64,000 nt of DNA, taken from Isoetes taiwanensis. Taxonomy: Eukaryota; Streptophyta; Lycopodiopsida; Isoetales; Isoetaceae. Positions within the stretch are counted from its first letter, which is position 1; each line of letters opens with the position of its first letter. This document shows positions 1-10,404 of the stretch, piece by piece. Below the pieces are notes generated by a model that was given only the letters and a program-made list of their open reading frames with translations, did not search any database and was not told the DNA's origin. The stretch is from NCBI GenBank assembly GCA_021234155.1, contig JAJEKV010000031.1:13693748-13757747 (forward strand), in the 5' to 3' direction. The translations under genes were made by a program, and so were the position numbers.

Positions 1-75
1 TTCCAATTGCCATTTCTATAAGAGTAAGAGAGTATGTTGCCATTTCTATAAGAATAGAATAGAATAGAATAGTTT
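1..75. repeat. Short tandem repeats at LINE-A tail
   Basis: A 15-base unit, TGCCATTTCTATAAG, occurs twice (about 8-22 and 38-52, the first copy with an extra base context), followed by an AGAAT pentamer run up to about 71. The pentamer run is the tail of the minus-strand LINE copy that begins here. The same kind of tail, slightly different in unit, sits at 8593-8622. Confidence 0.6.
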
Positions 76-411
76 TTTTAACGTCCATGGAGACCAATAG
101 GTCATGGGACCCATACAATGGGCTAGTACAATCATTACTACTAGGATTAAAAAACCCCTGCCTCGAAAGGTTTTCAAGGGAAAAACCTTTGCAGTAATGA
201 TGATACTAGACAAGCAGAGATAATGACTACTGAGGGCTCAGTAATTGCAGACGTTTATCTAGAACCTCAAGTATATATAATGCCAAGTCATGCACAGATG
301 GTGCTCTGAGAAGTTGTGGAAGCGTGGAATGGAATGCTAAGGTCAAAAAATGATTCCGGACTATCTCAAAAGTAGGGCAACTCAGAAGAGTATGGCTTTC
401 AGAAGAGTAAG
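51..411 (-). mobile_element. LINE family A, 3' end, copy 1
   Basis: This is the 3' terminal part of a non-LTR retrotransposon read on the minus strand. The residual reading frame ends at 227 and encodes the tail of the element protein: a zinc-knuckle-like stretch ESHTLLSCPTFEIVRNHF followed by about 40 residues ending in LQLLSPQ. From 226 to 76 lies the 3' UTR, then a short A/T run and a pentanucleotide tail. Positions 51-400 match 8593-8950 almost base for base, and the 3' UTR matches a third, more diverged copy at 12003-12130. Homology to copy 2 stops at 400, so this copy is 5'-truncated, as is usual for LINE insertions. The family assignment rests on the C-terminal Cys/His motif and 3'-tail structure; no reverse transcriptase is present in this copy. 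Confidence 0.7.
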
Positions 412-1489
412 AGAGCATGTTCCCTTACTGACAATCAACGCGATATTCTACTTCATATTGAACAAAGATATATAGATGTGTGTCTCTTCATTGACAAAAA
501 ATTTTATAGCCAAGTTCGTGCAGGCATGAATGCATGTATCAAAATGACTATTCATGCTTTAGGCTTGCTTTTGGGAACTCTAGATGCTCTTATTATGATG
601 TACTCATTTTTCTTATTCCTATGCAACATTCATTCTAGTAAAAACATGAATACATCCCTACAAAAATCTCAAAAGCTGAGAGGCACCCAAACAACTCATA
701 ACAACTCATAATTGTTGCAATCAATAGATAAACCTAATAAAGATAATGATGCCAAAATTTGTACACGTTAAATGTTTGCCTTTGCTCCAGGTGCATGCAG
801 TCACTAGTATTCTTAGAGTATTCTTAGGGAACAATTAAAGAAAGCAATTCCACAATTGTAAATGACAAACAATGGTTGAAATTTCAATAATATAAAGTGA
901 AAGTAGAAATTAAATAGATGGAACACACGTTATAATAATATGTTCATACAAGTGGCTATGATGCAATAACATAACAACCTATAAGGGCAATCTGATGGTG
1001 TTTCATCTTCTTTTCGTGCTCCTTCCACCCCTTACCTCCACCCAACCATTTATCCAAAAAATAAGAGATGACCTAGAGTATATGGACACTAAATTGCAAT
1101 TGTCTTGGTCTTGCACGCAAACTTCTAAAAAATGGATTCTAATTGTTTTTCATAGGAACCTCGTAGCATATGCTAGTTCATTTATATATCCTTGGTATAT
1201 ATTTAGAACATAATAAAAGGGAAACCCATTACACTCTAAACAAGTAAAAACATATTTAATAAGTGGTCTAATCATTCCAAATTGATTACTTTTTGTTGCA
1301 GGCTTCTATGTTTCAATCACCTTCATTTACGGTTTCATCTTTTTCTTTCTTCGCTTTCTTCCACGACTTCCAACCCAACCCTTTGCCGCAAGCCTGCACT
1401 ACTGCTAGTTATCTCTTTGCTAAGGTTTGTGATATTTTCCAAATAATTGGCAAGCTGTCTCAATGAGGTTCTAGGCTCTCAATCCCTTT
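412..1489. other. No supported feature
   Basis: AT-rich DNA. The open frames here are short, lack recognisable motifs and have no convincing splice context. Nothing is claimed. Confidence 0.6.
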
Positions 1490-1716
1490 ATGCCCTTCAA
1501 ACCATCGGGAATGAGATTTGTGGGTCCAATTTTTCCACCTTCAGCTAGAACATTAGCACAATACATTTTCATCCTAATAGATTATCACACCAAATGGCTG
1601 AGGCCCGAGTGTTAAAAGATAACACGGTTAGAAGCGTACCTAAGGTATTATAGCAGCAAGTCATTACCAGGTTTGGCTGCTCAATTGAGTTACTATTAGA
1701 TCGTGGTAGACATTTT
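1490..1716 (+). pseudogene. Ty3/gypsy integrase core fragment
   Basis: A decayed piece of a Ty3/gypsy integrase catalytic core. In one frame from about 1508 the translation begins GMRFVGPIFPP, matching the family block WGLDFVGPI, and continues to an IDYHTKW block at about 1577-1597 (family consensus DYFTKWPEA). After a one-base shift at about 1597 the next frame gives AEARVLKDNTV, then a stop, then QQVITRFGCSIELL and DRGRHFI, matching the conserved RFGCP and SDRGTHF blocks. The match ends just before the microsatellite at 1756. The fragment has at least one frameshift and one stop codon, so it cannot be functional. No LTR belonging to it was found. Confidence 0.8.
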
Positions 1717-1755
1717 ATTAGGAGACAATGGAAATACTTACTAGGGACTTTCCAG

Positions 1756-1908
1756 TCATGCATGCAGCAGACGCAGCATGCATGCATGCATGCATGCAGG
1801 CAGGCAGGCAGGCAGGCAGGAGGGGAGACAAAGACACACACACGAGAGAGTGGGAGGGAGGGAGGGAGGGGGGAGGGAGGGGAGGTAGGTAGGTAGGTAG
1901 GTAGGTAG
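1756..1908. repeat. Compound tetranucleotide microsatellite
   Basis: Consecutive runs of four tetramers grade into one another: CATG/GCAT (about 1756-1796), CAGG (1796-1821), GGGA/GGGAGG (about 1852-1884) and GGTA (about 1884-1907), with a short CACACGAGAG interlude at 1831-1845. On the minus strand this yields the low-complexity CMHA and PTYL peptides of a long open frame, which is therefore not a gene. The first run is self-complementary and can form a hairpin. Confidence 0.9.
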
Positions 1909-2489
1909 ATCCACGGGGACCAAATCGGCCTTGGAACCCAAACAACAAAAGGGGCACGAAAACCCAAAAAGTAAAAAGAAAGAGATAGTGCTAATCTTAA
2001 TGCTAATTTTGTGCTACTTAAATTATCTAGACATAGCCAGCCCAAGGATTTGAAGGCCATTGATCTAAAATGATTGTTGCGCCTCCCATGTACACCGCCC
2101 ATTTCTTTTGCAGCGGGCAGCCCTGATCTTACAAAGCTCTTCCTTATGGCTACACAATTTAAAAGGAGAGAGATCCTCTTGTACTGAAAAACTAGTCCCT
2201 TTGAGATGGTTACCATGCTGAAGAATATGTAGGCAGCTGAGAGCGGCCTACATATGGAAAGCGGCCTCCGTGAGTTTTTGCTGAAGATCATGCAGTTTTT
2301 TAGAAGTTTAGATAGATTAACGGTGAAAAATGCCATTAATGCCCTGCTCTTGATGTAATCAAATTTGGGTATGATAAAAACCTGCGGGTAGAAGCTCTGC
2401 CGATGCTTCTTTTGAATGACCAAATGTTGATGCCCGGGAAGAAAGCCGAATGGATGAAATGGAGAATTTGTTTTTTTTCCTTTCCCTTT
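1909..2489. other. No supported feature
   Basis: Follows the microsatellite. A minus-strand open frame of 284 codons crosses this stretch but owes its length to the repeat and shows no domain. Nothing else is supported. Confidence 0.5.
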
Positions 2490-2775
2490 ATTTAGATGAA
2501 TCCGGAGTTAGTGGAAGTGCAGAGAATTAAGGTAGATTGGCTTTCGGCTGAAGAAATGGGGAGGAAATTGAGCGAGATTGGCACTATCAAAGGATGAGCC
2601 ACAAGGATTGATTGGTGGGCATTTGTCAACTTTGGGCAAAGGTGATTGTGGAGCCGATTGTGGCGCGCCTAACTCTCCTTTTCACGCTGCTCGATGCCAT
2701 AGCCACTTCCGGCGTAGCTATCTTGTTGTTCCACCTGCTCAAACCGTGTTTAATAGGAGGACTCTGTTATAACAT
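2490..2775 (+). pseudogene. Possible RNA polymerase largest-subunit N-terminal remnant
   Basis: A pyrimidine-rich tract ending TTTAG at 2495 resembles an intron 3' end. The following frame reads VQRIKVDWLSAEEMGRKLSEI, similar to the opening block of multisubunit RNA polymerase largest subunits (a segment of the type FSxLSxEEIRKLSV). After a frame change near 2575 the next frame contains IGGHLSTLGKG, DCGADCGAPN, HAARCHSHF and LVVPPAQTVFN. These line up in order with the family blocks GGLxDPRLG, CxxCG, CPGHFG and the hydrophobic LxLPVFN stretch of the clamp zinc site. The order of four weak matches is the argument; each alone is poor. There are frame changes, so it would be a pseudogene or a badly resolved exon. 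Which polymerase (I, II, III, IV or V) cannot be said. Confidence 0.3.
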
Positions 2776-4955
2776 GGACCTTTCGCATCATTCCTTGACT
2801 GGAAAAAACAAAAAACTGTATTTTCAAACATGTTCACACTTCTCTACCTGACAAAGACTTTCCTATAATGTCTTACACCTCATAGACCTTTATCTACGCG
2901 TCCACTTTATTTGATAGATATACTAGAGGTGTATTGTATTCTCCTGGGCATCAGATCATCGGACATCTTGCAGAATATTCCATGAGCATCTATATTCGAA
3001 GTCAAGATGAGGTCAGATAGCCCTATGTTGACCCGATTCGTAATTCAATGGTTATCTTAGTATTCCTCTAACCTGATACAACACAACATGATGTTGATGT
3101 AACCTTATAGAACACAACATTCAAGCTTCCAACAGAGCAGGGCTTGGAGAATCGAACACCAATGAGATGCCAATGCCTCCGAAACAAACAAAAAACAAGC
3201 TCAGAGGAATTGAACCTCCGTGTTTCACCAGAAGCTTGTTTAACAAGTACAAGAACATGATGAAAACAAGCATCTACAACAGACGTTGCCCAACTTTTCT
3301 ATGGCACACCTTATCCTCAAGAATTGCAAGAATAAGTAAGTATTGGCTTAGTTTCCGCCTGTGGCACCGAAATTTGTGCAAGGAAAAAACAAGTTGCAAC
3401 ACTGATGAATGCGTTTACCTAAAAATCGTGCCTGTAATCTACCAAATCTGTGAAGAAGATTTGCGGAAAAGAGAGAGAGCCACGTGGCCGCCGATCCTAG
3501 TATGATATGCCCTATAGGCGTGGCTTCCAGTGAAGCACGCTTTCGCCATCACCAAAAGCTTCCCAACAAGTTATGGCTTACGGCGGACCCGCTCCTTCCT
3601 TAGCATGCAAGCAATAGGCAATCTAGAAGTACCGACACCGCACATGCCAAAATGGAAATACTCTAAAGCGCCAATCCAGAAAATACGACTTCTACTTTGA
3701 ATCAGGGGTCCAAGCCCGGTAATGTCATGTGTAGCATACGAATACTTGACAAAATCATAGAGAATCTTAGGTTATTTCTATACACTTTGTCATCACGGGC
3801 ACATTCTCTCAAAAAGCTTTCAAACCCGTTGATATCTCCTCATTGTTATGTGTCTCATAGCCCAAAACTCACTAGAATATGAAGCTCCCAAATCAACTAC
3901 TAGATTGTCAAAGCATCTAGTACAAGAAGCTCAAAATTGTTGTCAATCCTCATTTTCATATTGCATTGCTTGCACTCAAAGCAAGAAAAGGACATTCGAT
4001 GTCTATGTTGTTACGAACAAATGCTTAGATGACAACGTTTCATTTTCTTAGATCACATACCTTGATATTGCACTATTTCAATTACTTTAAAAATGTTTGA
4101 GAATAATGTAGTACATATGATACTCGAGTGCCCAATGATACCGAGGCCACCTTTTATCGAGGGTGCCATTTACAAACGCCAAATTTTGGGAATGGCAACT
4201 ATTCTACGTTCTTCAAAAACATTTAGCTAGGTAACTGCTTGGATGAAGGGGTTTCTACTGGGAAACCCAGCAGCAGCACGAGGGGCATTAGCCCCCAGGT
4301 GGTGTCATTGCCAGGAGACCCCCAACAGCCACCACCAGATGGTTGAAATTTCTTTCGACATTCTGTAATTTCAACCAAATACGAAATGGTAACTAGTCCA
4401 AGTTCTTCGGTTCAAACGTGAAAACATTCAACATTCTAGTTATTATGAGAAGGAAAAATTATACTTAATGCAGAAACTGGAGGTCCAATCCTTAATATAT
4501 CATTTATGGCCAACAACCCAATGGACAATTGATCACAAACACTCCAATACTTGACTTTTTTCTCTAGACCTTAGAGAATTGGCTTGCTACAATTTTGCAT
4601 GGATGACCTCAAAGCCATTGTTATTTTCCAAAGGCACTCTTTAATCCTATAAAACAGGTTGCTATCGCAATAAAGGGTTGCCCTCGATAGCAAGTTGCAA
4701 ACATGTGTAGTTGAGTATCACAAAATTAAACTGCATAAAATTATGTGCTTCCATTTCTCCCGTACTGAAACAATTTCATGTTTGTAACGTGTTTGTATAT
4801 TATGTTTCTTCCAACGACTTCTTGTATGAAAGACAATGCTCTATGCATAATAGACATATATGTATCAGCTCCTCCAATGCTCCTTATCTTCGATCATCAT
4901 TTCTCCTACATGTAAAGCCCGCTTTCCTTTTCATATCTTGCCCGTCACCGACAAT
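2776..4955. other. No supported gene
   Basis: Scattered short open frames without motifs. Two tRNA T-arm-like strings (near 3135 and 3205, minus strand) were examined and rejected as tRNA genes. Nothing else is supported. Confidence 0.5.
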
Positions 4956-5100
4956 AAAAGAGATACACTTTGGACTATCACAGTCGTCGGATTCGTCGAT
5001 CCTACGACCCAGATCGTATGTTGGGGCCTGTGAGCACCTTTCGTTTCGCTTATAGTCATTTATGATTGGAGGCGCTTATGATTTTGAAATATGAAATCTG
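4956..5100 (+). repeat. Dispersed segment shared with the gypsy remnant at 36.8 kb
   Basis: About 140 bases matching, in inverted orientation, 36770-36880. Both translate to a similar peptide with SILRPRSY or SILCPRSY, then LSF, then SFMIGG.YDFEI. At 36.8 kb the segment sits immediately upstream of gypsy reverse transcriptase, so it is probably part of the same retroelement family (leader or gag-side sequence). Its function is unknown. Confidence 0.5.
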
Positions 5101-5640
5101 TTGATTCTTGTAGAAGGTTTTGAGAGAATATCGAACCTCTATATGACTTTGCCTAAGATTTTAGAATATGAAATACGGGGGCCAGTGAGGGAATTTGCAA
5201 TGTTGCATGCCTGTCTTGAGCACTTTGGCCTGTCAAAATTTGCAAATTGAAAATATGCATTGCAAACGAAAAGTCAGGTTATGAAGTTTGCTCGTCACGA
5301 GGACATGCGCCTACAATTAGTGCCTGTCATATGAAAGGCACCATTACAATATTTTCTTGTCATTTTTTATTACATTTATATATATATTTTTAATATATCT
5401 TCTATATTAAGTGCCTACCTACATATATAATAACCATCCAATAATAAAAGAAAAAAGAAAAGCCAATAAAGGAGGAATTTAATTTAGCACAAACTAATTA
5501 AACGTTAAAAAAACAGAAAGGGGAAAATCAGAAAGGGGAAAATCAAACAAATGGTGGTGGGCACACTGGCAGTGGCGGTGCCTGGCTGGCGCTGGCCCTT
5601 CCTTTATTTTGATTCGAATTTCCTTTCTTGTTTGATTTCT
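5101..5640. other. AT-rich spacer
   Basis: Includes a strongly AT-rich stretch (about 5340-5460) with TATATATATTTTTAATATAT. It lies 5' of the hAT-like remnant. No promoter can be assigned with confidence. Confidence 0.4.
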
Positions 5641-5644
5641 GGAA

Positions 5645-5768
5645 TAGTCCAGATTGCATGCATTCATACGAAGCTCTTGGGGAAGCCTCAAGCATCCAGA
5701 TTGCATGCTCTTCATACGAAGCTCTTGGAGAATAATCCAGATTGCATGCATTGAAGCCTCAAGCTTTA
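5645..5768. repeat. Tandem repeat, about 47-bp unit, 2.5 copies
   Basis: The unit contains CCAGATTGCATGC, then TTCATACGAAGCTCTTGG, then AAGCCTCAAGC. It recurs starting near 5649, 5695 and 5737 with small indels. It lies in the presumed 5' leader of the hAT-like gene at 5883. Confidence 0.75.
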
Positions 5769-5787
5769 TGATTCGAGCTTTATGCAG

Positions 5788-5877
5788 GTAAAATCTGTCA
5801 TGATTCTATTCATTTGCATTATTGAATTCTTCTATGGGAAAGATTCATTAGAAATCAAAATGTTTTCTATGTTTCAG
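5788..5877 (+). other. Predicted 5' UTR intron of hAT-like gene
   Basis: A GCAG-GTAAAA donor at 5788 and a TTTCAG acceptor ending at 5877 enclose 90 bases of T-rich sequence. The ATG at 5883 follows five bases after the acceptor. It is consistent with a short leader intron; no transcript evidence is available. Confidence 0.55.
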
Positions 5878-5882
5878 AAACA

Positions 5883-7100
5883 ATGGGAAAGAGGAAACGT
5901 CGCAAGCATGTGTTGCAGCAGCAACCTTCTGTGTCTTCATTCTTCAAAGGCAATGCTTCCACCAGCACTCCTTTGAATGTGCCAGAAGAACCTACCGCAG
6001 AAAGAATTGACATTGTTGATACAAGCTCAGATGGAGACTCCATTGAGGAAGATGATGGTGATCGGAAAAAAAAAGAAGAGGCGTTGGAGAAATGAGTGGA
6101 CTAAGCTACATCCATGGGCTTTTAGAGTGAAGAATCTCACAAATGAGGACCGTGCTAAATGCTCCTGGTGTATTGAGTTCAAAAAATCAAATACATACAT
6201 ACAAGGTATGGCTCAAGAGTAATGCAATTATCTGCACTTACTGTATATGCACAATCTAGTGATCATAAATTAGCAATAGCAGCTCGTCTTCACAAATCTA
6301 GAGGTAAGGTTAAAGGATCAATAGAAGTTCAAATGGAAACTGCCGTTTATGCAGAGCAAAGTAGAATTATGCTTTGTATGAAGAATGCACTTTTCATGGT
6401 CACTTGCAACTTCCCATTGAAGAGGTTTTCTGATTTATGTACGTATCAAAGGCATGTCAAGACTCCAAATGTGCCAGCAACAGATGAATATGGTGCATAT
6501 ACAAATAATAAAGCAGCTCATGAGTTCAATGTCTCGATAAAGCATGTCTTAAGGACTTCTTTATGGGCTGAGGTTAGTTCTTCTCCATTTTTTTCAATTT
6601 TGATTGATGAGTCTACAGATTGAACTTTAAAAAAGCATCTTATTGTTTACATTCAATATTTGACTGATTGTTGGAAAGATAAGCCTACGTGTGCTTTTAT
6701 TCAACTCTTACCGCTTGATAATGCAACTGCTGAGGCTTCTTTTCATGCCTTAGAAGATTTAATGGCTAATATGGATTTAGACGAAAGTAACTTGATTGCT
6801 ATTGCTACGGATGGAGCATCTGCTATGACAGGATGCCGAACTGGTGTTGTTACATGTTTTCAGTCTAAAAATCCTCATATAAGAGGAGTTCATTACCTTG
6901 CTCATAAGGAAGCCCTTGCTATAAAGGATGCATTTGAATCTAGTGCCTCTATCTTCACTTTTGTTGATAAAGTTGCCAACAAGATTTATTCTTGGTTGGG
7001 GAGGTCTAGTAAGAGACATGCTGAGCTAGATACTCTTCTTGATCTCTATGGAGAGGACCGTAAGAGTGTATTACAAATTGGCTCTCACGTGGCCAAGTAA
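5883..7100 (+). pseudogene. hAT-like transposase-derived gene (ZNF862/DUF4371 type), broken
   Basis: The frame opens MGKRKRRKH at 5883, a basic start followed by an acidic linker. A shift in the A-run at 6065-6073 leads to a zinc-finger-like block with W..HPWAF, CSWC and a GM motif (6100-6210), and a further shift near 6205 leads to a frame from 6222. That frame contains helical DUF4371-type sequence ending FFSILIDESTD at 6623; DEST is the conserved acidic block of hAT-related catalytic domains. One stop (TGA at 6621) interrupts, and the frame resumes with ATDGASAMTGCRTGVV and an HKEALA block (family HCxAHRLAL) at 6660-7100. The Cys/His of that last block is lost. About 410 codons are represented where family members usually have 600 to 800; the C-terminal dimerisation region is absent. 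A 5' UTR intron precedes it. No terminal inverted repeats were identified, so element-borne and host-domesticated origins both remain open. Function is unlikely unless the frameshifts are sequencing errors. Confidence 0.75.
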
Positions 7101-8159
7101 AGTAGAAAATTTTATTGCCTATCCCAGTGCCTTGCAAATTCCCTCACTAACAAGGGCTCAAACCTCGATCAAAATAACTCAATATTCTAATAAGACTACT
7201 TTAACCAATATACCTAGTGAGCTAATGTGATTATTTTTTTTATCTTGAATCTATTCCCTTTTTTTTTTTTTTTAATTATTATTACAAATGTTATGCTTTA
7301 GCAATGTTTGCACATCTATGGAAAGCTAGTTTCATAGTAGTAGCAATAAAAAATAGTGGCCTATAAAGGAAAGCAACACACTCTATGACCACTTAGTGCA
7401 AGCAAATATAATCTTTCATATCTTAACTGCAGCTTAAATTAACTCTAGGTTAATAGAATGTTGTAAATACATGTCTGCATAAGGAAAACACCTGGTGATC
7501 TAACCAAATGGCATGGCTATATAGCAAAAACACTTGATGATCCAGCCACAAAGCATTTGGAAACCTCTAGTTGCCTTTGGGTAACTCTATAGGAACACTA
7601 CATAGAAGGACCTTTAGGACTGTGATATTTGTACAAAATATGAATTTATACTTTTTGATCTAAATAGGATGGACGAAATCCACCTCATATATTTCTAACG
7701 GAAATTAGGGTTCCGTCTACTAGTCGTTGCATCAGACAGCAAGAGTTTTGCTTCCACAAAAAGATACAGATGAAATCGTGGCAAGTAAATCCATTTATGG
7801 AAAAAAAAAAGAAAAAGGAAATACATGCATGCATGGCTTGCTGCAATGAAACATTCAAGATCCAGGCTATGGAAACACGGGGAGGAGATGGTGCTAAGGA
7901 CAGTTACATGGGATTCATGCCTTTATAACACCATATAGTATTCCGCTTGAAATCTTATAGTATTTTGCGAATCTTGTTATACAGTATAGCAAATTTTGTA
8001 CTTGCATACCCCACAAACGAGGAACTTTACGTACGATGTAGATTAAGGAATAAGGGGTGAATATGCCTATCCAACAGCTCTTGTTGCCCGGAGTCACCCC
8101 CCGTGTGAATATGCACCCAAACCAAAGGGGGTTTAAGGGGGATTTTAATTTAAATGTGT
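7101..8159. other. No supported feature
   Basis: Non-coding, with T and A runs at 7258-7273 and 7801-7810. No continuation of the hAT protein was found. Confidence 0.5.
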
Positions 8160-8300
8160 TGGACCCAATGGTTGTGTTAATTAATGTCAATGGTAGTTAT
8201 GTGTTGGTTGTTAATGTCAATGGTTGTTATGTGTTAGTTGTTATGTGTTGGTTGTTATGTTTGGGGGATTTAATTTTTATATGTTGGATGTTAATGGTTT
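8155..8300 (+). repeat. Degenerate GTTGGTTGTTATGT minisatellite
   Basis: Variants of TTAATGTCAATGGTTGTTATG and GTTGGTTGTTATG repeat five or more times between about 8165 and 8290. Immediately downstream is an A-run next to a T-run (about 8310-8330), which is self-complementary. No coding meaning is claimed. Confidence 0.65.
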
Positions 8301-8592
8301 GTGTTGCAAAAAAAAATTTTTTTTGGCCGGAGGAGGCCTTAGGACGTCCCCGGTGTGACAAAAATGTTAGAATTCAAACCAGAAAAAAACTAGAATTCAT
8401 TTGAGGCTTTCATCACCTGTAGCTTTTGACTTTTATCACAATAAAACAAATAGAACATAAGTAAAAGTTACCATAAAGATAGAGCGGATTGATCCCATTA
8501 TTCTGAAAGTCATAAAGTTTGCAACACCCATACACAAACATTTTTCAACTGGAATTTAACAACAGCCTTTAGCCTCCATGGATTCTTGTGGT

Positions 8593-9150
8593 GAATAGAA
8601 TATAATAGAATATAATAGAATAGTTTTTTTAACGTCCACGGAGACCAATAGGTCATGGGACCCATACAATGGGCTAGTACAATCATTACTACTAGGATTA
8701 AAAACCCCCTGCCTCGAAAGGTTTTCAAGGGAAAAACCTTTGCAGTAATGATGATACTAGACAAGCGGAGATAATGACTACTGAGGGCTCAGTAATTGCA
8801 GACGTTTATCTAGAACCTCAAGTATGTATAATGCCAAGTCATGCACAGATGGTGCTCTGAGAAGTTGTGGAAGCGTGGAATGGAATGTTAAGGCAAAAAA
8901 TGATTCCGGACTATCTCAAAAGCAGGGCAACTCAGAAGAGTATGGCTTTCATCTTCAATAACCTGTAACTGGCAACAGGCACATAGTCTCGCTTCTCGCG
9001 GCAATTGCGGCCGCTCCCATCTACCTGTCTCAATCCATAGCCTGTGGGACCCCGTGCGAATTGATGCAATAGCTACAAGCTTGTTCCTGGACAATGAAGC
9101 AAGCAAATAAGCTTGGGGCCCTGGTGCCAAGGTGGGGTGAGAAATCAAAG
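8593..9150 (-). mobile_element. LINE family A, 3' end, copy 2
   Basis: Minus-strand 3' portion of the same non-LTR element as at 51-411. The frame from 9148 reads toward lower coordinates and carries IASIRTGSHRLWIETGRW, a basic stretch with REARLCACCQ, then IEDESHTLLSCPAFEIVR. This C..C...H....C arrangement at the end of a LINE protein is a terminal zinc-knuckle of the kind found downstream of reverse transcriptase. The coding tail after NHFL is frame-shifted compared with copy 1. The 3' UTR (8628-8770) and a TATTC/TATTA pentamer tail (8593-8622) follow. Identity to copy 1 over 350 bases is very high, implying recent common origin. The 5' part including reverse transcriptase is missing. Confidence 0.75.
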
Positions 9151-9570
9151 TGGGAAACTTTTCTGCTTGTTAGCACAAGGATCTAGAAGCCTTGGAATTT
9201 GCTTAATAACTGCCTCAAAATCTAAAAATACATGGTAATTTCTTGCAACCTTCATTCGGAATGAGCCATAAAATAATATCCAATAGCGCAATCCTGTATT
9301 AATCAGCTGGTAGGATGTGAAAGCCTACCAAATTCGGCCGAAAAATTGCTGTTTTAGCATATATAACTTAACCAAACATATCCATATCATACACTATCAA
9401 AAAGATCTCGGAGAGATCTTTCCAACGCAATAAAAATCATCGAGCACTAGGTACTGAAGTTTATTTATCAATCGTGGCACTTTATATTGACATTTTCTTG
9501 TCACCAACAATGGATTTATATTCACGAGTTAAAGCAGCTGCAACTGTATCGTTCTTTTTCAGGTTAGTGC
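9151..9570. other. No supported feature
   Basis: Spacer between the LINE copy and the unrecognised gene fragment. A T-rich tract ending TTTTTCAG at about 9561 could be a splice acceptor for that fragment. Confidence 0.4.
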
Positions 9571-9600
9571 ATCAAACCTTTCTTTTCATTTCCACTATAA

Positions 9601-10245
9601 TTGCTTTCTATTGTACCATTAGATAACATCTCTTATTTTAATGGTAGATTGTGGAGACTATGGCTGATACGTCATGACCAGCATACATTGACAAAAAACT
9701 TCGTTAGTCTACAAACATTTATGGATATACAGATCTCTTGCCACTATGTTGTGTTGCTAATAAGGTATTTTAGAGATACATTCCCTACTTTAGAGGTCCC
9801 CTTGGATTGCACTGGATCAGATTGTTGTGAGAATTTCTCTTCAAAAGTAGGTGGCATGGTTCGCAATGAAAGGTCATATGATGGAGCTGATTTGTTGGAA
9901 AGTGTCAGTGCATTGAATCATGTAGCAGAATTCCAAGCTTCAACAGAATTATTATTTCCTGCATCACATGCTAAACAAGAACATATTTGGCAAAGCCTTG
10001 AGAAAAAAATTGGGGAGGATGGAAAGGTGAGAACTTGCAACCTTAATGATTATAGCTGTGTGGGCAAAGATGAAAAGTTGATTGAAGCATTAAAGGAAGG
10101 ATTTGTCGAACACGAGCTCTCACTACTACAAATTATGACATGCACTCTCCCCTTGAGGTGATGCTTAAACAATCCACGCCCTGGTGCAATGGAGCAAACC
10201 ATCCTAGGCCATCGGCCGTCATGATCACAGATAGAACCCGCCCAG
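9601..10245 (+). pseudogene. Unrecognised exon-bearing gene fragment, copy A
   Basis: A 186-codon open frame (9601-10161) with ordinary amino-acid composition. It includes FPTLEVPLDCTGSDCCENF, a stretch AKQEHIWQSLEKKIGEDGKV and VGKDEKLIEALKEGF. At about 10105 the meaningful frame changes to one encoding SPLEVMLKQSTPWCNGANHP, RPSAVMITDR and TRPG. That second peptide is conserved in copy C (16396-16540) as SPLEEMLGQSTPWCNGANHP, so the shift in copy A is secondary. The exon appears to end at 10245 with an excellent GTAAGT donor, and TTTTCCAG at 10308 would be the acceptor of a 63-base intron, both also present in copy C. No known family was recognised. Conservation of peptide and splice sites between diverged copies argues that this derives from a real protein-coding gene. 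Confidence 0.5.
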
Positions 10246-10308
10246 GTAAGTATGGTAGAAAGTGCCCTATTCTCCTATTTTATAAGTCTCTTCTCCCTAA
10301 TTTTCCAG
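10246..10308 (+). other. Predicted intron, copy A
   Basis: A GTAAGT donor and a TTTTCCAG acceptor enclose 63 bases. The same sites occur in copy C at about 16530-16593. The following exon would begin with a peptide ADSCGILWDV in copy A. Confidence 0.4.
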
Positions 10309-10404
10309 CAGATTCTTGTGGGATATTATGGGATGTTCGCTTGCCGCTGTCCCATTCTGTCTACCCTAGAATGCTTGCTCGGCTTGCTATTGTCACATTT
10401 TTAG

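Noticed and set aside
1569-2423. A 284-codon minus-strand open frame, the longest on that side of the region
   Set aside because: Its length comes from the compound microsatellite (repeated PTYL and CMHA peptides), and it is antisense to the gypsy integrase scrap. No domain is present.
3115-3230. Two tRNA T-arm-like strings on the minus strand (GTTCGATTC and GGTTCAATTCC)
   Set aside because: No D-arm, anticodon arm or seven-base acceptor stem at proper spacing could be built around either.
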